Below, piece by piece: positions 17,077-26,342 of a stretch of DNA of 64,000 nucleotides. The notes under the pieces are model-generated. The model was not told the origin of the DNA. It searched no databases and saw nothing but the letters and a program-made list of their open reading frames with translations. Location: NCBI RefSeq assembly GCF_046297895.1, contig NZ_JBKBHC010000008.1, forward strand, positions 124,001 to 188,000, written 5' to 3'. This DNA comes from Ferrovibrio sp046297895. GTDB lineage: Bacteria; Pseudomonadota; Alphaproteobacteria; Ferrovibrionales; Ferrovibrionaceae. A program made the position numbers and the translations under genes. Position 1 is the first letter of the stretch. Each line of letters begins with the position of its first letter.

Positions 17077-19263
17077 TTAACCGCCAAACAGGCGGGCGAA
17101 CCAGCCGTAGCGCCACCCGGCGATGGCCAGCGCGACCACCAGGGCGAGCAGAAGATACCAGCCCCAGGGCTGACGTTTCTCAGCAAAGGGGTCGCTCAGG
17201 GCGCGCTCGGAACCGGGCGGCAGCTTGGCGAGTTGCGTCAGGTTGCCGCCGAAGGGGATGTTGATCAGCGCGCGGGCATTCACCGCCCAGCCATTGGCAT
17301 CCAGCAGCGGACCAAGATTGCGCTGCCGCAGCTTCATCGCCGCGATCACCATCGACGGTCCCGAGATCACCAGTATGAGACCGATGATCGCCAGCGGAAT
17401 CTGCCACCAGGCAAGATTGAGGAAGCCGGTGACCACCGAGGCCAGCGCGGTGCCGATGGCGCCGACCGCCAGGCCGATGGCGGCGAAGATGCCGGCGAAT
17501 TTGGCGACATCGAAAGCCGGCGGCGGCGCAGCGGCCGGAGCAGCCTGGGCCGGCGCGCCGCTCAGCACCTGGCTGCCGGTCTCCAGCAGCTTCTGGGTCA
17601 TCTGCGTCTCGTTCGCCTTGCTGCGCGCGGCGGCGAATTTCTCGATCTGCTCGCCGATGAACTTGCCGACCTTCTTGAACGGCAGCCAGAAGGCCTCGCG
17701 GATGCTGATCGGATGGCTGACGATCTTGACCACCACGGCATCCCAGTCGTTCCCCTGGCGGTCGTAGAACACGCCGTTGCGGCCGACCATCAGCTGATCG
17801 GCATCGCCGCCGGTGACAGCGGCGGCAATGGTCATCTTCTCGTTGCTGCCGCGCCGTACGCAGTCGCAATAGAGCAGATAGATGCGGCTGAGCGTGGCCA
17901 GCGTGGCATGCTTGGCCGGGTCCTCCACCCTGATGCAGAGATCGCAGGAGCGGCCGTCGATATAGAGCGTGCCGACCTGGAAGATCGCCTTGCCCCGCCT
18001 GGTGTAGAAATCGCGGAAAGAAACGAAGTTGTTGAGCAGCGGCACCAGGTCTCGCAGATAGCGCGCCAGCGTCTCGACGGCGGCGATGGCCTCGAATTCC
18101 GGCGCCAGCGCGGCATCGGCCGCGATCAGTGCGGCGATCTTTTCCTTCGCACCGGATGCGGCGATTTCGCGCACGCGGGCAATGCCCAGTTTTTCAACCA
18201 GCCCACCCTGCTTGCGTTCCAGCCAGCCGATGGCCGGCCCCAGCCTGGCCTGCAGGTCGCGCCATTCCGCCTCGCTGAGCATCTCGCGCGGACCGAGCAG
18301 CGGCAGGATCGCCGCCTCGCGCAGCCGGGCGATGGCATCGCTCCAGGCCGGATTCACGCCATCGCGCAGCGGCAGCGGCCGTTCGGCGGCCACGCGGGCG
18401 AGCGGAAATGCCGCGGCAGCGGTTGCGCCGGCCGAAAGATTGCCATCCGCCAGGGCCGCGAAATCGGCGGCATCGGCATTCAGCGCCGCCCCGGCCTGCG
18501 GATCGTAGGCGGCCAGGCGGCAGCGGAAGAAGTAGTCGTCCACCTTGGCGGCAACGGCCTGCAGGGCCATCACCGCAGGCAGGGTCGCCTCGCCCAGCGG
18601 CAGGATGCCCGCTTTGCCCTCGGCCTCGCCCCACCAGGCCAGATAGGCATCGACGGCGCCGAAAAAGGCCTCCGCCTCTTCCTTGCCGATGCCGGTCTCG
18701 CCGCCGCGGTCGGCCCTGGCCGCAACCAGCGCCATGATGTCGCGGATCACGGCCGCCGTTTCCGGGTCTTTCGCCGCGGAGGGCGGCACGATGCCGTCGC
18801 CGTTCAGCGTGGTGCCGGCCAGGATGCGCTGCACGTCGGCTGCGTCCTCTGGCGTGATCGCCGCCGCATCCGGCCGGCCGATATTGGTGAGGATGCGCTT
18901 TGCCGAGGCCACGATGCGGGCGCCCTCGGCATGGCTGTCGTCGACCAGCGCCAGCGGGAGTTCGCCATGGCCGGCGAACATCGCAGTGGGGTCGCGCAGC
19001 AGGCCGCAGGCCCAGCGCACGGCCTGCAGCAGCTCCGGCACGCGGATGCGGCCGTCCCGGTCGCTGTCGATCAGGTCGAGCGTGCGCCGGTCGAACTCGA
19101 CGCTGGCCGTCGGGCAACTGAGGGCCAGCCAGAGCTTCTGGTCCAGCTCGGACAGGTGACGCAGGTCCTCTGCCGTGTCGATGCGGACCTGGTCGAAGCC
19201 GCCGGCGCGGAAGAAGCGCCAGCGATGGCGCGGCGATGAAACGTCATTGTCCTGGGCTGCCAT
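17077..19263 (-). CDS. large EF-hand membrane protein, unknown function
   Basis: A 728-residue protein with no recognised enzymatic domain. A canonical EF-hand loop occupies 66-77 (DSDRDGRIRVPE: Asp66, 68, 70, Gly71, Ile73, Glu77), so calcium binding is likely. A second weaker acidic loop may lie around 155-160. The middle part is soluble and carries a Cys cluster (SCDLCIRV and YCDCVRRG). Near the C-terminus there are two spans at about 591-615 and 618-640, and a last span at about 701-722. No signal peptide, so the large N-terminal part is probably cytoplasmic. It is the first gene before the 237-residue hypothetical. Confidence 0.65.
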   Translation of the reverse strand: MAAQDNDVSSPRHRWRFFRAGGFDQVRIDTAEDLRHLSELDQKLWLALSCPTASVEFDRRTLDLIDSDRDGRIRVPELLQAVRWACGLLRDPTAMFAGHGELPLALVDDSHAEGARIVASAKRILTNIGRPDAAAITPEDAADVQRILAGTTLNGDGIVPPSAAKDPETAAVIRDIMALVAARADRGGETGIGKEEAEAFFGAVDAYLAWWGEAEGKAGILPLGEATLPAVMALQAVAAKVDDYFFRCRLAAYDPQAGAALNADAADFAALADGNLSAGATAAAAFPLARVAAERPLPLRDGVNPAWSDAIARLREAAILPLLGPREMLSEAEWRDLQARLGPAIGWLERKQGGLVEKLGIARVREIAASGAKEKIAALIAADAALAPEFEAIAAVETLARYLRDLVPLLNNFVSFRDFYTRRGKAIFQVGTLYIDGRSCDLCIRVEDPAKHATLATLSRIYLLYCDCVRRGSNEKMTIAAAVTGGDADQLMVGRNGVFYDRQGNDWDAVVVKIVSHPISIREAFWLPFKKVGKFIGEQIEKFAAARSKANETQMTQKLLETGSQVLSGAPAQAAPAAAPPPAFDVAKFAGIFAAIGLAVGAIGTALASVVTGFLNLAWWQIPLAIIGLILVISGPSMVIAAMKLRQRNLGPLLDANGWAVNARALINIPFGGNLTQLAKLPPGSERALSDPFAEKRQPWGWYLLLALVVALAIAGWRYGWFARLFGG

Positions 19264-19438
19264 GGCTTTCCTCGTTCTGCGTCGGTCAGGCGGCCTGCTT
19301 GTCCCCCCGCAGGAATACTAGCCCGCGGACGCCGTCGCGACGAGGCCGATCCGGCTGGAACAGGAGACGAACGAATCTCGGGTCTGGCCATGATGGCGCC
19401 GAACCTGCTAGCCATGCGGCAACAGGGAGTCGAATCCG

Positions 19439-20404
19439 ATGCTCATCAACTGCGTCGCCTATCGCCAGGGCGAGAAACTGGCCGATCTGCCGATCCAGAA
19501 GATCAGCGACTATGTCGGCCAGTCCGATACCGTGGTCTGGGTTGCCCTCAAGGATGCGACGGCCGACGAACTGGCCGAAATGCAGGGCGAGTTCGGCCTG
19601 CACGACCTGGCCATCGAGGATGCCCGGCACGGCCACCAGCGCCCCAAGATCGAGGAATACGGCGATTGCCTATTTGTGGTGATGCAACTGCTCACCATCG
19701 TGAACGGCGAGCTGGAAGTGGGCGAGGTGGATGTTTTCGTCGGCCGCGACTTCGTGCTGTCGGTACGCAACCGCAGCAGCCAGACCTTCCTGGGCGTGCG
19801 CGACCGCTGCGAACGCGAACCGGACCTGCTGAAAATGGGCTCGGGCTTCATCCTCTATGCCCTGATGGATGCGGTGGTGGACCGTTACTTCCCGGTGATC
19901 GACGCGTTCGAAACCGAGCTGGAGGAGATCGAAGACCAGATCTTCACCAAGGGCGCGGCGCGGCAGAATATCGAACGGCTCTACGACCTCAAGCGCAAGG
20001 TGATGCAGCTCAAGCATGCCGTGGCCCCCCTGATGGAAGCGGTTTCCAAGCTGCATGGCGGCCGGGTGCCGCGCGTCTGCGCCAGCATGCAGGAATACTT
20101 TCGTGACGTTTCGGATCATCTCGTGCGCATCAATGCCTCGGTGGAAAGCATCCGCGACACCATCGGAACGGCGATCCAGGTGAACCTGGCCATGGTGACC
20201 ATCGAGGAGAGCGAGGTGAACAAGCGGCTGGCGGCCTGGGCCGGCATCTTCGCCGTGGCCACCGCGCTTGCCGGCATCTGGGGCATGAATTTCGAATTCA
20301 TGCCGGAACTGAAATGGCAATACGGCTATCCCGCCGCGCTGCTGGCGATGGGCGGCATCTGCGGCCTGCTCTACTGGCGCTTCAAGAAGAGCGGCTGGCT
20401 GTAG
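19439..20404 (+). CDS. corA: CorA-family divalent cation (Mg2+/Co2+/Ni2+) transporter
   Basis: Inner-membrane pentameric channel-type transporter. The 321 residues comprise a long cytoplasmic N-terminal domain (1 to about 260) with a long helix, two C-terminal spans (about 265-285 and 297-315) and the signature GMN at 282-284 in the sequence ALAGIWGMNFEFMPEL. The stop lies 26 bp before the 3' end of the convergent tRNA-Lys gene. The family assignment is firm; whether Mg2+ or another divalent metal is the main substrate is not decided by sequence. Confidence 0.93.
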   Translation: MLINCVAYRQGEKLADLPIQKISDYVGQSDTVVWVALKDATADELAEMQGEFGLHDLAIEDARHGHQRPKIEEYGDCLFVVMQLLTIVNGELEVGEVDVFVGRDFVLSVRNRSSQTFLGVRDRCEREPDLLKMGSGFILYALMDAVVDRYFPVIDAFETELEEIEDQIFTKGAARQNIERLYDLKRKVMQLKHAVAPLMEAVSKLHGGRVPRVCASMQEYFRDVSDHLVRINASVESIRDTIGTAIQVNLAMVTIEESEVNKRLAAWAGIFAVATALAGIWGMNFEFMPELKWQYGYPAALLAMGGICGLLYWRFKKSGWL

Positions 20405-20430
20405 GGGATTGCTGCGGCGGCCGGGAAAAA

Positions 20431-20506
<76 letters not shown>

Positions 20507-20545
20507 ATTTTTCCTCGGGCGGCCGGGGCCGCCGAAAGCCGCGTG

Positions 20546-20573
20546 AAAATATCCGGATTCGCCGGAATTGCAA
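20546..20573 (-). promoter_or_regulatory. putative tRNA-Lys promoter
   Basis: On the minus strand TTGCAA (20573-20568), 16-bp spacer, TATTTT (20551-20546), about 40 bp before the mature tRNA 5' end. Confidence 0.5.
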
Positions 20574-20586
20574 GCGCTTCGAACCG

Positions 20587-20604
20587 CGGAAAAACATTTT
20601 TCCG
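20587..20604. repeat. short inverted repeat downstream of rodA
   Basis: CGGAAAAA-CA-TTTTTCCG, an 8-bp perfect stem with a 2-base centre between the rodA stop and the tRNA-Lys promoter. It may help end rodA transcription, but it lacks a GC-rich stem. Confidence 0.4.
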
Positions 20605-20650
20605 ATCAGGGATTTAGCCCGGCCGAGTCGGGCGCTGGCGCAGTCGATGG

Positions 20651-21793
20651 CTAGAGCCCGCTCATATGGCGGGGAATCTCCACATCGCGGTGGACATAGA
20701 CGTTGATCAGCAGCCCCAGACCCACCAGAAGCGTCATCATCGCCGTGCCGCCGTATGAGACCAGCGGCAGCGGCACGCCCACCACCGGCACCAGGCCGGA
20801 TACCATGGCGATGTTGATGAACACATAGAGGAACAGCATGGTGGTGAGGCCACCGGCCAGCAGCCGGCCATACTGGCTGCGCGCGCGCAGACTGATGGCA
20901 TAGCCATAGGCGATCATCAGGATGTAGAGCGCGATCAGCATCAGGGCGCCGATCAGGCCATGCTCCTCGGCCAACATGGTGAAGATGAAGTCGGTCTGCT
21001 TCTCGGGCAGGAAGCTCAGATGCGCCTGGCTGCCCTGCATATAGCCCTTGCCGGTGAAGCCGCCCGAGCCCAGCGCGATCTTAGATTGCAGGATGTGATA
21101 ACCCGAACCGAGCGGATCTTCCTCGGGATTCATGAAGGTGAGCACGCGTTTCTTCTGGTAGTCGTGCAGGAAATTCCAGGCCAGCGGCAGGCTGGCGCCG
21201 CCGGCCACGATCACGGCGATGAATTTCCAGGCCCGCACGCCGGCGAAGAAAAACACCGCGCCCGACGAGGCCAGCAGCAGCATGGCGGTGCCCAGGTCGG
21301 GCTGCTTCATCACCAACCCCACCGGCACCAGCACGATGGCCAGCGGAACGAACAGCCAGCTGATGCGGCCGACCTCCTCGTAGGACAGGCCATGGAAATA
21401 GCGCGCCAGCGTAAGAATCAGGGCGATCTTCATGATTTCAGACGGCTGGACATGGAAAAAGCCGAGATCGAGCCAGCGCTGCGCGCCCATGCCGATCCGG
21501 CCGAACAAGTCCACCGCCACCAGCAGCACGACGCCGACGGCATAAACCAGATACGACAGCCGCATCCAGATGCGGATATCGGTGACCGCGATCGTGATCA
21601 TGACCAGCAGACCGAAGGCGAAGCGCACCATCTGGCGGTCGGCCCAGGGATCGAGGCTGCCGCCAGCGGCGGAATACAGCGTGGCAAAACCCGTGCTGGC
21701 AACCAGGGTGATCAGCAGCACCAGGCCCCAGTTGATATCGCGAAGCTTCTTGCCGAGCGACAGATCGTTGCCGCGGCTGGACCAGTGTGGCAT
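20651..21793 (-). CDS. rodA: rod shape-determining protein RodA (SEDS glycosyltransferase)
   Basis: Peptidoglycan polymerase of the elongasome that works with PBP2. The 380 residues hold about ten membrane spans and SEDS landmarks: WLDLGFFHVQPSEIMKIALIL, GSGGFTGKGYMQGSQAHLSFLPEKQTDFIFTMLAEEHG (with the catalytic-region Glu/Asp residues) and the final VGVPLPLVSYGGTAMMT. The ATG at 21793 starts 1 bp after the PBP2 gene stop, so the two are translationally linked. Upstream in-frame codons overlap PBP2 and were discarded. Confidence 0.96.
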   Translation of the reverse strand: MPHWSSRGNDLSLGKKLRDINWGLVLLITLVASTGFATLYSAAGGSLDPWADRQMVRFAFGLLVMITIAVTDIRIWMRLSYLVYAVGVVLLVAVDLFGRIGMGAQRWLDLGFFHVQPSEIMKIALILTLARYFHGLSYEEVGRISWLFVPLAIVLVPVGLVMKQPDLGTAMLLLASSGAVFFFAGVRAWKFIAVIVAGGASLPLAWNFLHDYQKKRVLTFMNPEEDPLGSGYHILQSKIALGSGGFTGKGYMQGSQAHLSFLPEKQTDFIFTMLAEEHGLIGALMLIALYILMIAYGYAISLRARSQYGRLLAGGLTTMLFLYVFINIAMVSGLVPVVGVPLPLVSYGGTAMMTLLVGLGLLINVYVHRDVEIPRHMSGL

Positions 21794-21794
21794 G

Positions 21795-23702
21795 TCAGCT
21801 CCCTCCCCTGGCCGGATTGGCCGAGGCTGTGGTGGGGCCGGGCGCGGTGCGCGGCTTGCGCGAGGGATCGAGGCGCTGGGTCTCCAGCATGATGTCGCGG
21901 GCGATCGGGGCGGCCGCCTTCGAGCCCGAGCCGCCATGCTCGACGATCACCGCGCAGGCATAACGCGGCGCCTGAATCGGCGCGTAGGCGACGAACAGGG
22001 CATGGTCGCGCTCTTCCCAGGGCTTCTCCTCGTTCTTGCGCACGCGGGTTTCGCGTTCCTGCCTGCTGATGCGGCGCACCTGGCTGGAGCCGGTCTTGCC
22101 TGCCATGGCATACTGCGCCAGCGTGATGCGGGCTCCGGCCGCTGTGCCGCGCGGCGGCGAGGTGACGCGGATCATGCCTTCCAGCACGTAATCCAGATGC
22201 TCGCGCTTCAGCCCGACATGCGGCCAACGCTGGGCCGCCGGGCGCGGATCGGTCGCCGGCCCCAGCACGCCATCCTCGCGCACGATCCGCGGGATGACGG
22301 CATAGCCGCCATTGGCCAGCCGCGCGGCCATCACGGCAAGCTGCAGCGGCGTGGAGGTGACGTATCCCTGGCCGATGCCGATCACCAGATTCTCGCCCTG
22401 CGCCCAGGGCTGGCCGAGCGTGGCCTGTTTCCAGGCCCGGGTCGGGATCAGGCCCTTGCGCTCGCCGGTCAGGTCGACGCCGGTAAAGTCTCCCAGGCCA
22501 AGGCGTCTGGCCATCTCGGCGATCTTGTCGACGCCGGTGCGCCGCGCGATTTCATAGAAATAGACGTCGCAGCTTTCCTCGATGGCCGAGACCAGGCCCA
22601 TCGTGCCGTGACCGCCCTTCTTCCAACAATGGAAGGTGTTGTTGCCGAATTCCATATGGCCGGGGCAGAAGACGCGGGTATCGGGCGTGGCAGTGCCGGC
22701 TTCCAGCGCGGCGAGGCCGACCAGCATCTTGAAGGTGGAACCGGGCGGATACTGGCCCTGGATCGCCTTGTTGATCAGCGGCTTGTATTTGTCGCCGTTG
22801 AGCTGGCGCCATTGCGCCTGGGTGATGCCGACATTGAACCAGTTCGGGTCATAGCCCGGATTGGAAACCAGGCTGAGGATCTCGCCGGTATGGATATCCA
22901 TCACCACGGCGGCGCCGCTCTCTTCGCCAAAGCGCTCCATGGCGAAACGCTGCAGATCGGCGTCGATGGTCAGCACGATGTCGTCGCCGGGCTGGCCGTT
23001 GTTGCGCCGCAATTCGCGGATCGCACGGCCATAGGCGTTGACCTCGATCTCGCTGTGGCCGGCGCGACCGCGCAGCCGCTCGTCATAGACCTTTTCAACG
23101 CCGCTCTTGCCGATGCGGAAGCCGGGCAGTTCCAGCAGCGGATCGTCGCCCAGCTCGTTTTCCGCCACCGCGCCGACATAGCCCACCACATGGCTGAACA
23201 TCGGGCCATAGGGATAGTCGCGGGTTTCGCCGACATCGAGCTGCACGCCGGGCAGGTCGGGGCTATGCAGGTTGATCTTGGCGAAATCGTCCCAGGACAG
23301 ATTCTCGGCGACCACCACCGGCACGAATTTGCGCCGCCGCTCGATCTCGCGCTTCACGCGCGCCTTCTGGCCGTCATCGACCTGGATCAGCTTGGAGAGC
23401 GCTTCCAGCGTTGCATCGACATTACGGGCCTGTTCGGCGACGATCAGCACCCGGTAATTGCGACGGTTGGAGGCCAGTTCGTGGCCGAAGCGGTCGAGCA
23501 CGCGGCCGCGGCGCGGCGGCAGCAGGCGCATGCTGATGCGGTTTTCCTCGGCCAGCAGCGTGTATTTGTCGGACTCCATCACCTGCAGGTAATACAGCCG
23601 TGCCGCCAGTGCTCCGAACAGGCCGAGCTGCGCCGTGCCCAGCAGCAGGGCGCGACGGGTGAAAACCCGCTGCAGGTCGTTGTCGCGCCGGTTGATCGCC
23701 AT
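21795..23702 (-). CDS. mrdA: penicillin-binding protein 2 (peptidoglycan DD-transpeptidase)
   Basis: Class B PBP that cross-links side-wall peptidoglycan. The 635 residues have a cytoplasmic basic tail, one span at about 20-40, the PBP dimerisation/pedestal domain (NRRNYR..., GKSGVEKVYDERLRG near 198-212) and the transpeptidase domain: catalytic STFK with Ser322, the SxN-equivalent SCD at 377-379 and KTG at 536-538. Cys357-region GNNTFHCWKKGGHG is typical of PBP2. The gene lies between mreD and rodA, the standard order in this group. Confidence 0.96.
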   Translation of the reverse strand: MAINRRDNDLQRVFTRRALLLGTAQLGLFGALAARLYYLQVMESDKYTLLAEENRISMRLLPPRRGRVLDRFGHELASNRRNYRVLIVAEQARNVDATLEALSKLIQVDDGQKARVKREIERRRKFVPVVVAENLSWDDFAKINLHSPDLPGVQLDVGETRDYPYGPMFSHVVGYVGAVAENELGDDPLLELPGFRIGKSGVEKVYDERLRGRAGHSEIEVNAYGRAIRELRRNNGQPGDDIVLTIDADLQRFAMERFGEESGAAVVMDIHTGEILSLVSNPGYDPNWFNVGITQAQWRQLNGDKYKPLINKAIQGQYPPGSTFKMLVGLAALEAGTATPDTRVFCPGHMEFGNNTFHCWKKGGHGTMGLVSAIEESCDVYFYEIARRTGVDKIAEMARRLGLGDFTGVDLTGERKGLIPTRAWKQATLGQPWAQGENLVIGIGQGYVTSTPLQLAVMAARLANGGYAVIPRIVREDGVLGPATDPRPAAQRWPHVGLKREHLDYVLEGMIRVTSPPRGTAAGARITLAQYAMAGKTGSSQVRRISRQERETRVRKNEEKPWEERDHALFVAYAPIQAPRYACAVIVEHGGSGSKAAAPIARDIMLETQRLDPSRKPRTAPGPTTASANPARGGS

Positions 23703-23719
23703 CGCCGCCCCGGTCGCCG

Positions 23720-24241
23720 TCAGGCCGCTGCCGCCGCGCGCAGCCAGCGGCGCTCCAGCCGGCTGAGCAGCCAGTAAACGGCCGGATACAGGGCCAGCGA
23801 CAGCAGAAGCTGCGCCACCAGCGGCGTCACCGGCAGCATCTGCCAGTGCAGCAGGGAGATCAGCGCCCAGCAGACCGGCAATACCGCAGCGATCACCAGC
23901 GCAAAGGCCGCCCAGTTGACCAGGAAGGACGAGCCGAGGAAGACGCGCCGCTGCGACACGCCCAGTTCATGGGCCAGCAGCAGCACCAGCGCATTCAATC
24001 CAAGCGGCCCGCCGCTGAGCAGGTCGAGCAGCAGGCCAATGGCAAAGGCGCCCGTCATCGTCATCAGGTCGGAGCGGAAGATGCTCCAATAGAACACGGC
24101 CATCAGGGCGAAAGCCGGACCGACCACATCGAAATGGGGCAGACCCAGCGGCAGCAGGCCGAACAGCACCAGCGCCAGGCTGCTGATGATCGGCAGCAGG
24201 GCGCGGATGCGGCGGCGGGTCTGGCGGAGCAGCGCAGACAT
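23720..24241 (-). CDS. mreD: rod shape-determining protein MreD
   Basis: Small inner-membrane elongasome protein. The 173 residues carry five or six predicted spans and the MreD-type GLLLDLLSGGPLGLNALVLLLAHELG stretch. It lies 11 bp after mreC and 17 bp before mrdA. Sequence conservation in this family is low, so the call rests on length, topology and gene order. Confidence 0.92.
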   Translation of the reverse strand: MSALLRQTRRRIRALLPIISSLALVLFGLLPLGLPHFDVVGPAFALMAVFYWSIFRSDLMTMTGAFAIGLLLDLLSGGPLGLNALVLLLAHELGVSQRRVFLGSSFLVNWAAFALVIAAVLPVCWALISLLHWQMLPVTPLVAQLLLSLALYPAVYWLLSRLERRWLRAAAAA

Positions 24242-24252
24242 CCCGCGCGCTC

Positions 24253-25146
24253 CTACTGATCCCTGGATGGCGGCGCGAGCGGCAGGATCTGGGCGGCCGG
24301 ATCCTCGGCATCGATCCGCGTCTCGTCGAACTGCATCACGCGGAGGAAACCCAGACGGCCCAGATCGACCAGCGGACGGACGCGCACGGCACCGTCGATT
24401 TCCACGATCTCGCCGACCGGAATGCCGGCAGGGAACTGGCCGCCATCGCCCGAAGTGACCACCTGCATGCCGATGGCGGGCTTGGCCGCACCGGACAGGT
24501 ATTCCAGCCGCGGCAGCGGCGAGTTGTCGCCGGTCAGCACGGCGCGATGGCCGCCCTCCTGCAGCATCACCGGCAGGCGCGAGTTCAGGTCGGTGAGCAG
24601 AAGGATGCGGGCGGCCCGATGGCCGACCTCGGCGACGCGGCCGACATAACCGCCCTCGCCGATCACCGCCTGGCCCTTTTTGACGCCATCCCTAGCGCCG
24701 ACATTGATCAGCGCGGTGCGCACGAAGGCCCCGCCGCCATCGGCGATCACGCGGCCGGTCACGAATGTCTGGCTGAGATCGGGGCCTGCGGCCAGCAGAC
24801 GGCGCAGCGCGGCATTGTCCTGCTCCAGCCGGCGTGCCACTTCCTGCCATTGCAGCAGACGGGCGTTCTCGGTGCGCAGGCGGAAATTCTCCTCATGCAC
24901 GAAGAGGATGTCGTCGACCCAGCCGACCATGGCATTCACGGCCGCCACCGGCTGCGCCACCGCGCTCAAGACCGGTTCGACGATGTCGGCAACCATGGCA
25001 CGGGCCCGTTCCACCATGGGCCGGTCGATGCGGCTGACCAGCACGAGGCCGACGGCGGTAGCCAGCAGCAGCAGAAAGGCAAAACGCTGCAGCAGCGCAC
25101 GAAACGGCGCTGCGATCCACATGCTGCGTCCCGACCGTCTTGCCAT
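24253..25146 (-). CDS. mreC: rod shape-determining protein MreC
   Basis: Bitopic protein linking MreB to PBP2/RodA. The 297 residues have a basic cytoplasmic tail, one span at about 20-38, a coiled coil at about 78-100 (FRLRTENARLLQWQEVARRLEQDN) and the periplasmic beta domains with VTGRVIADGGGAFVRTALINVGARDGVKKGQAVI and LTDLNSRLPVML. It sits 34 bp after mreB. Confidence 0.95.
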   Translation of the reverse strand: MARRSGRSMWIAAPFRALLQRFAFLLLLATAVGLVLVSRIDRPMVERARAMVADIVEPVLSAVAQPVAAVNAMVGWVDDILFVHEENFRLRTENARLLQWQEVARRLEQDNAALRRLLAAGPDLSQTFVTGRVIADGGGAFVRTALINVGARDGVKKGQAVIGEGGYVGRVAEVGHRAARILLLTDLNSRLPVMLQEGGHRAVLTGDNSPLPRLEYLSGAAKPAIGMQVVTSGDGGQFPAGIPVGEIVEIDGAVRVRPLVDLGRLGFLRVMQFDETRIDAEDPAAQILPLAPPSRDQ

Positions 25147-25180
25147 ATGCCCCTGTCATGCCCTCCGCAGGCCGTACCGA

Positions 25181-26224
25181 TCAGTACGGCGGATTGTACA
25201 GAACGTGCTTCAGCGTCTTCATCTCCTCCAGCGCGCGGCCGGTGCCCAGCGCGACGCAGGAGAGCGGTTCATCGGCGATCGAGACAGGCAGGCCGGTCGC
25301 GTGCCGCAGCACCAGATCCAGATTGCCCAGCAGCGCCCCACCGCCGGTCATCACGATACCCTTGTCGACGATGTCGGCGGCCAGTTCCGGCGCGGTATGC
25401 TCCAGCGCGACCTTCACGGCCTCGACGATGGCACCGACCGGCTCGGCCAGGCTTTCGGCGATCTGGCGCTGGTTGATCACCAGCTCCTTCGGTACGCCGT
25501 TCATCAGGTCGCGGCCCTTGATCTCCATGGACAGGCCATTGCCGTCTTCCGGCGGCGCGGCCGAACCGATCTGCTTTTTGATGCGCTCGGCCGAAGCCTC
25601 GCCGACCAGCAGGTTATGGTTGCGGCGGATGTAGGCGATAATGGCTTCGTCCATCTTGTCGCCGCCGACGCGCACGCTGCGCGAATAGACGATGCCGCCC
25701 AGCGACAACACGGCCACTTCCGTCGTGCCGCCGCCGATATCCACCACCATCGAGCCGGTCGGCTCGGTGACCGGCAGGCCGGCGCCGATCGCCGCGGCCA
25801 TCGGTTCCTCGATCAGGAACACGCGGCGTGCGCCGGCGGACTCGGCGGAGTCCATGATGGCGCGCCGCTCGACCGCGGTGGAACCCGACGGCACGCAGAT
25901 GATGATCTGCGGCGAGGCAAAGCTGCGCCGGTTATGCACCTTGCGGATGAAATGCTTGATCATTTCCTCCGCCACCTCGAAATCGGCGATCACGCCGTCG
26001 CGCAGGGGGCGGATCGCCTCGATGTTGCCCGGCGTGCGGCCCAGCATCTGCTTGGCCTCGTCGCCGACGGCCAGCACCTGCTTCTTGCCGCGGTTATTGG
26101 TAATCGCCACCACCGAAGGCTCGTTCAGCACGATGCCGCGCCCCTTGACGTAAACCAGGGTATTGGCCGTGCCAAGGTCGATGGCCATATCGGCCGACAT
26201 GAAACCCATCAAACGCGAGAACAT
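25181..26224 (-). CDS. mreB: rod shape-determining protein MreB
   Basis: Bacterial actin that organises lateral wall growth on the inner face of the membrane. The 347 residues show the N-terminal membrane-associating MFSRLMGFMSAD, the phosphate-1 loop DLGTANTLVYVKG, phosphate-2 region DIGGGTTEVAVLSLGGIV and the adenosine motif GGGALLGNLD. It heads the mreBCD-mrdAB cluster. Confidence 0.97.
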   Translation of the reverse strand: MFSRLMGFMSADMAIDLGTANTLVYVKGRGIVLNEPSVVAITNNRGKKQVLAVGDEAKQMLGRTPGNIEAIRPLRDGVIADFEVAEEMIKHFIRKVHNRRSFASPQIIICVPSGSTAVERRAIMDSAESAGARRVFLIEEPMAAAIGAGLPVTEPTGSMVVDIGGGTTEVAVLSLGGIVYSRSVRVGGDKMDEAIIAYIRRNHNLLVGEASAERIKKQIGSAAPPEDGNGLSMEIKGRDLMNGVPKELVINQRQIAESLAEPVGAIVEAVKVALEHTAPELAADIVDKGIVMTGGGALLGNLDLVLRHATGLPVSIADEPLSCVALGTGRALEEMKTLKHVLYNPPY

Positions 26225-26257
26225 CCAGTAAGATCCTCACCAACGAAATGCTGCGCC

Positions 26258-26287
26258 GTTATCGCCTCGGGCACCGGTGCAGCGCAA
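26258..26287 (-). promoter_or_regulatory. putative mreB promoter with palindrome in spacer
   Basis: On the minus strand TTGCGC (26287-26282), an 18-bp spacer and GATAAC (26263-26258), 34 bp before the mreB start. The spacer contains the perfect palindrome GCACCGGTGC (26271-26280), which could be a regulator site. The -35/-10 match is moderate. Confidence 0.4.
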
Positions 26288-26342
26288 CCCCCAGTCCCCC
26301 ATAATTTCAGCCCTGCGCCGGCCGCCCGCCGCAGGCCCGGAT

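Noticed and set aside
17233..19239. 668-residue plus-strand frame opposite the EF-hand gene
   Set aside because: Its reading is typical antisense sequence, whereas the minus-strand frame has an EF-hand and membrane spans.
21570..23777. 735-residue plus-strand frame opposite mrdA/rodA
   Set aside because: Antisense to two certain genes; no conserved motif.
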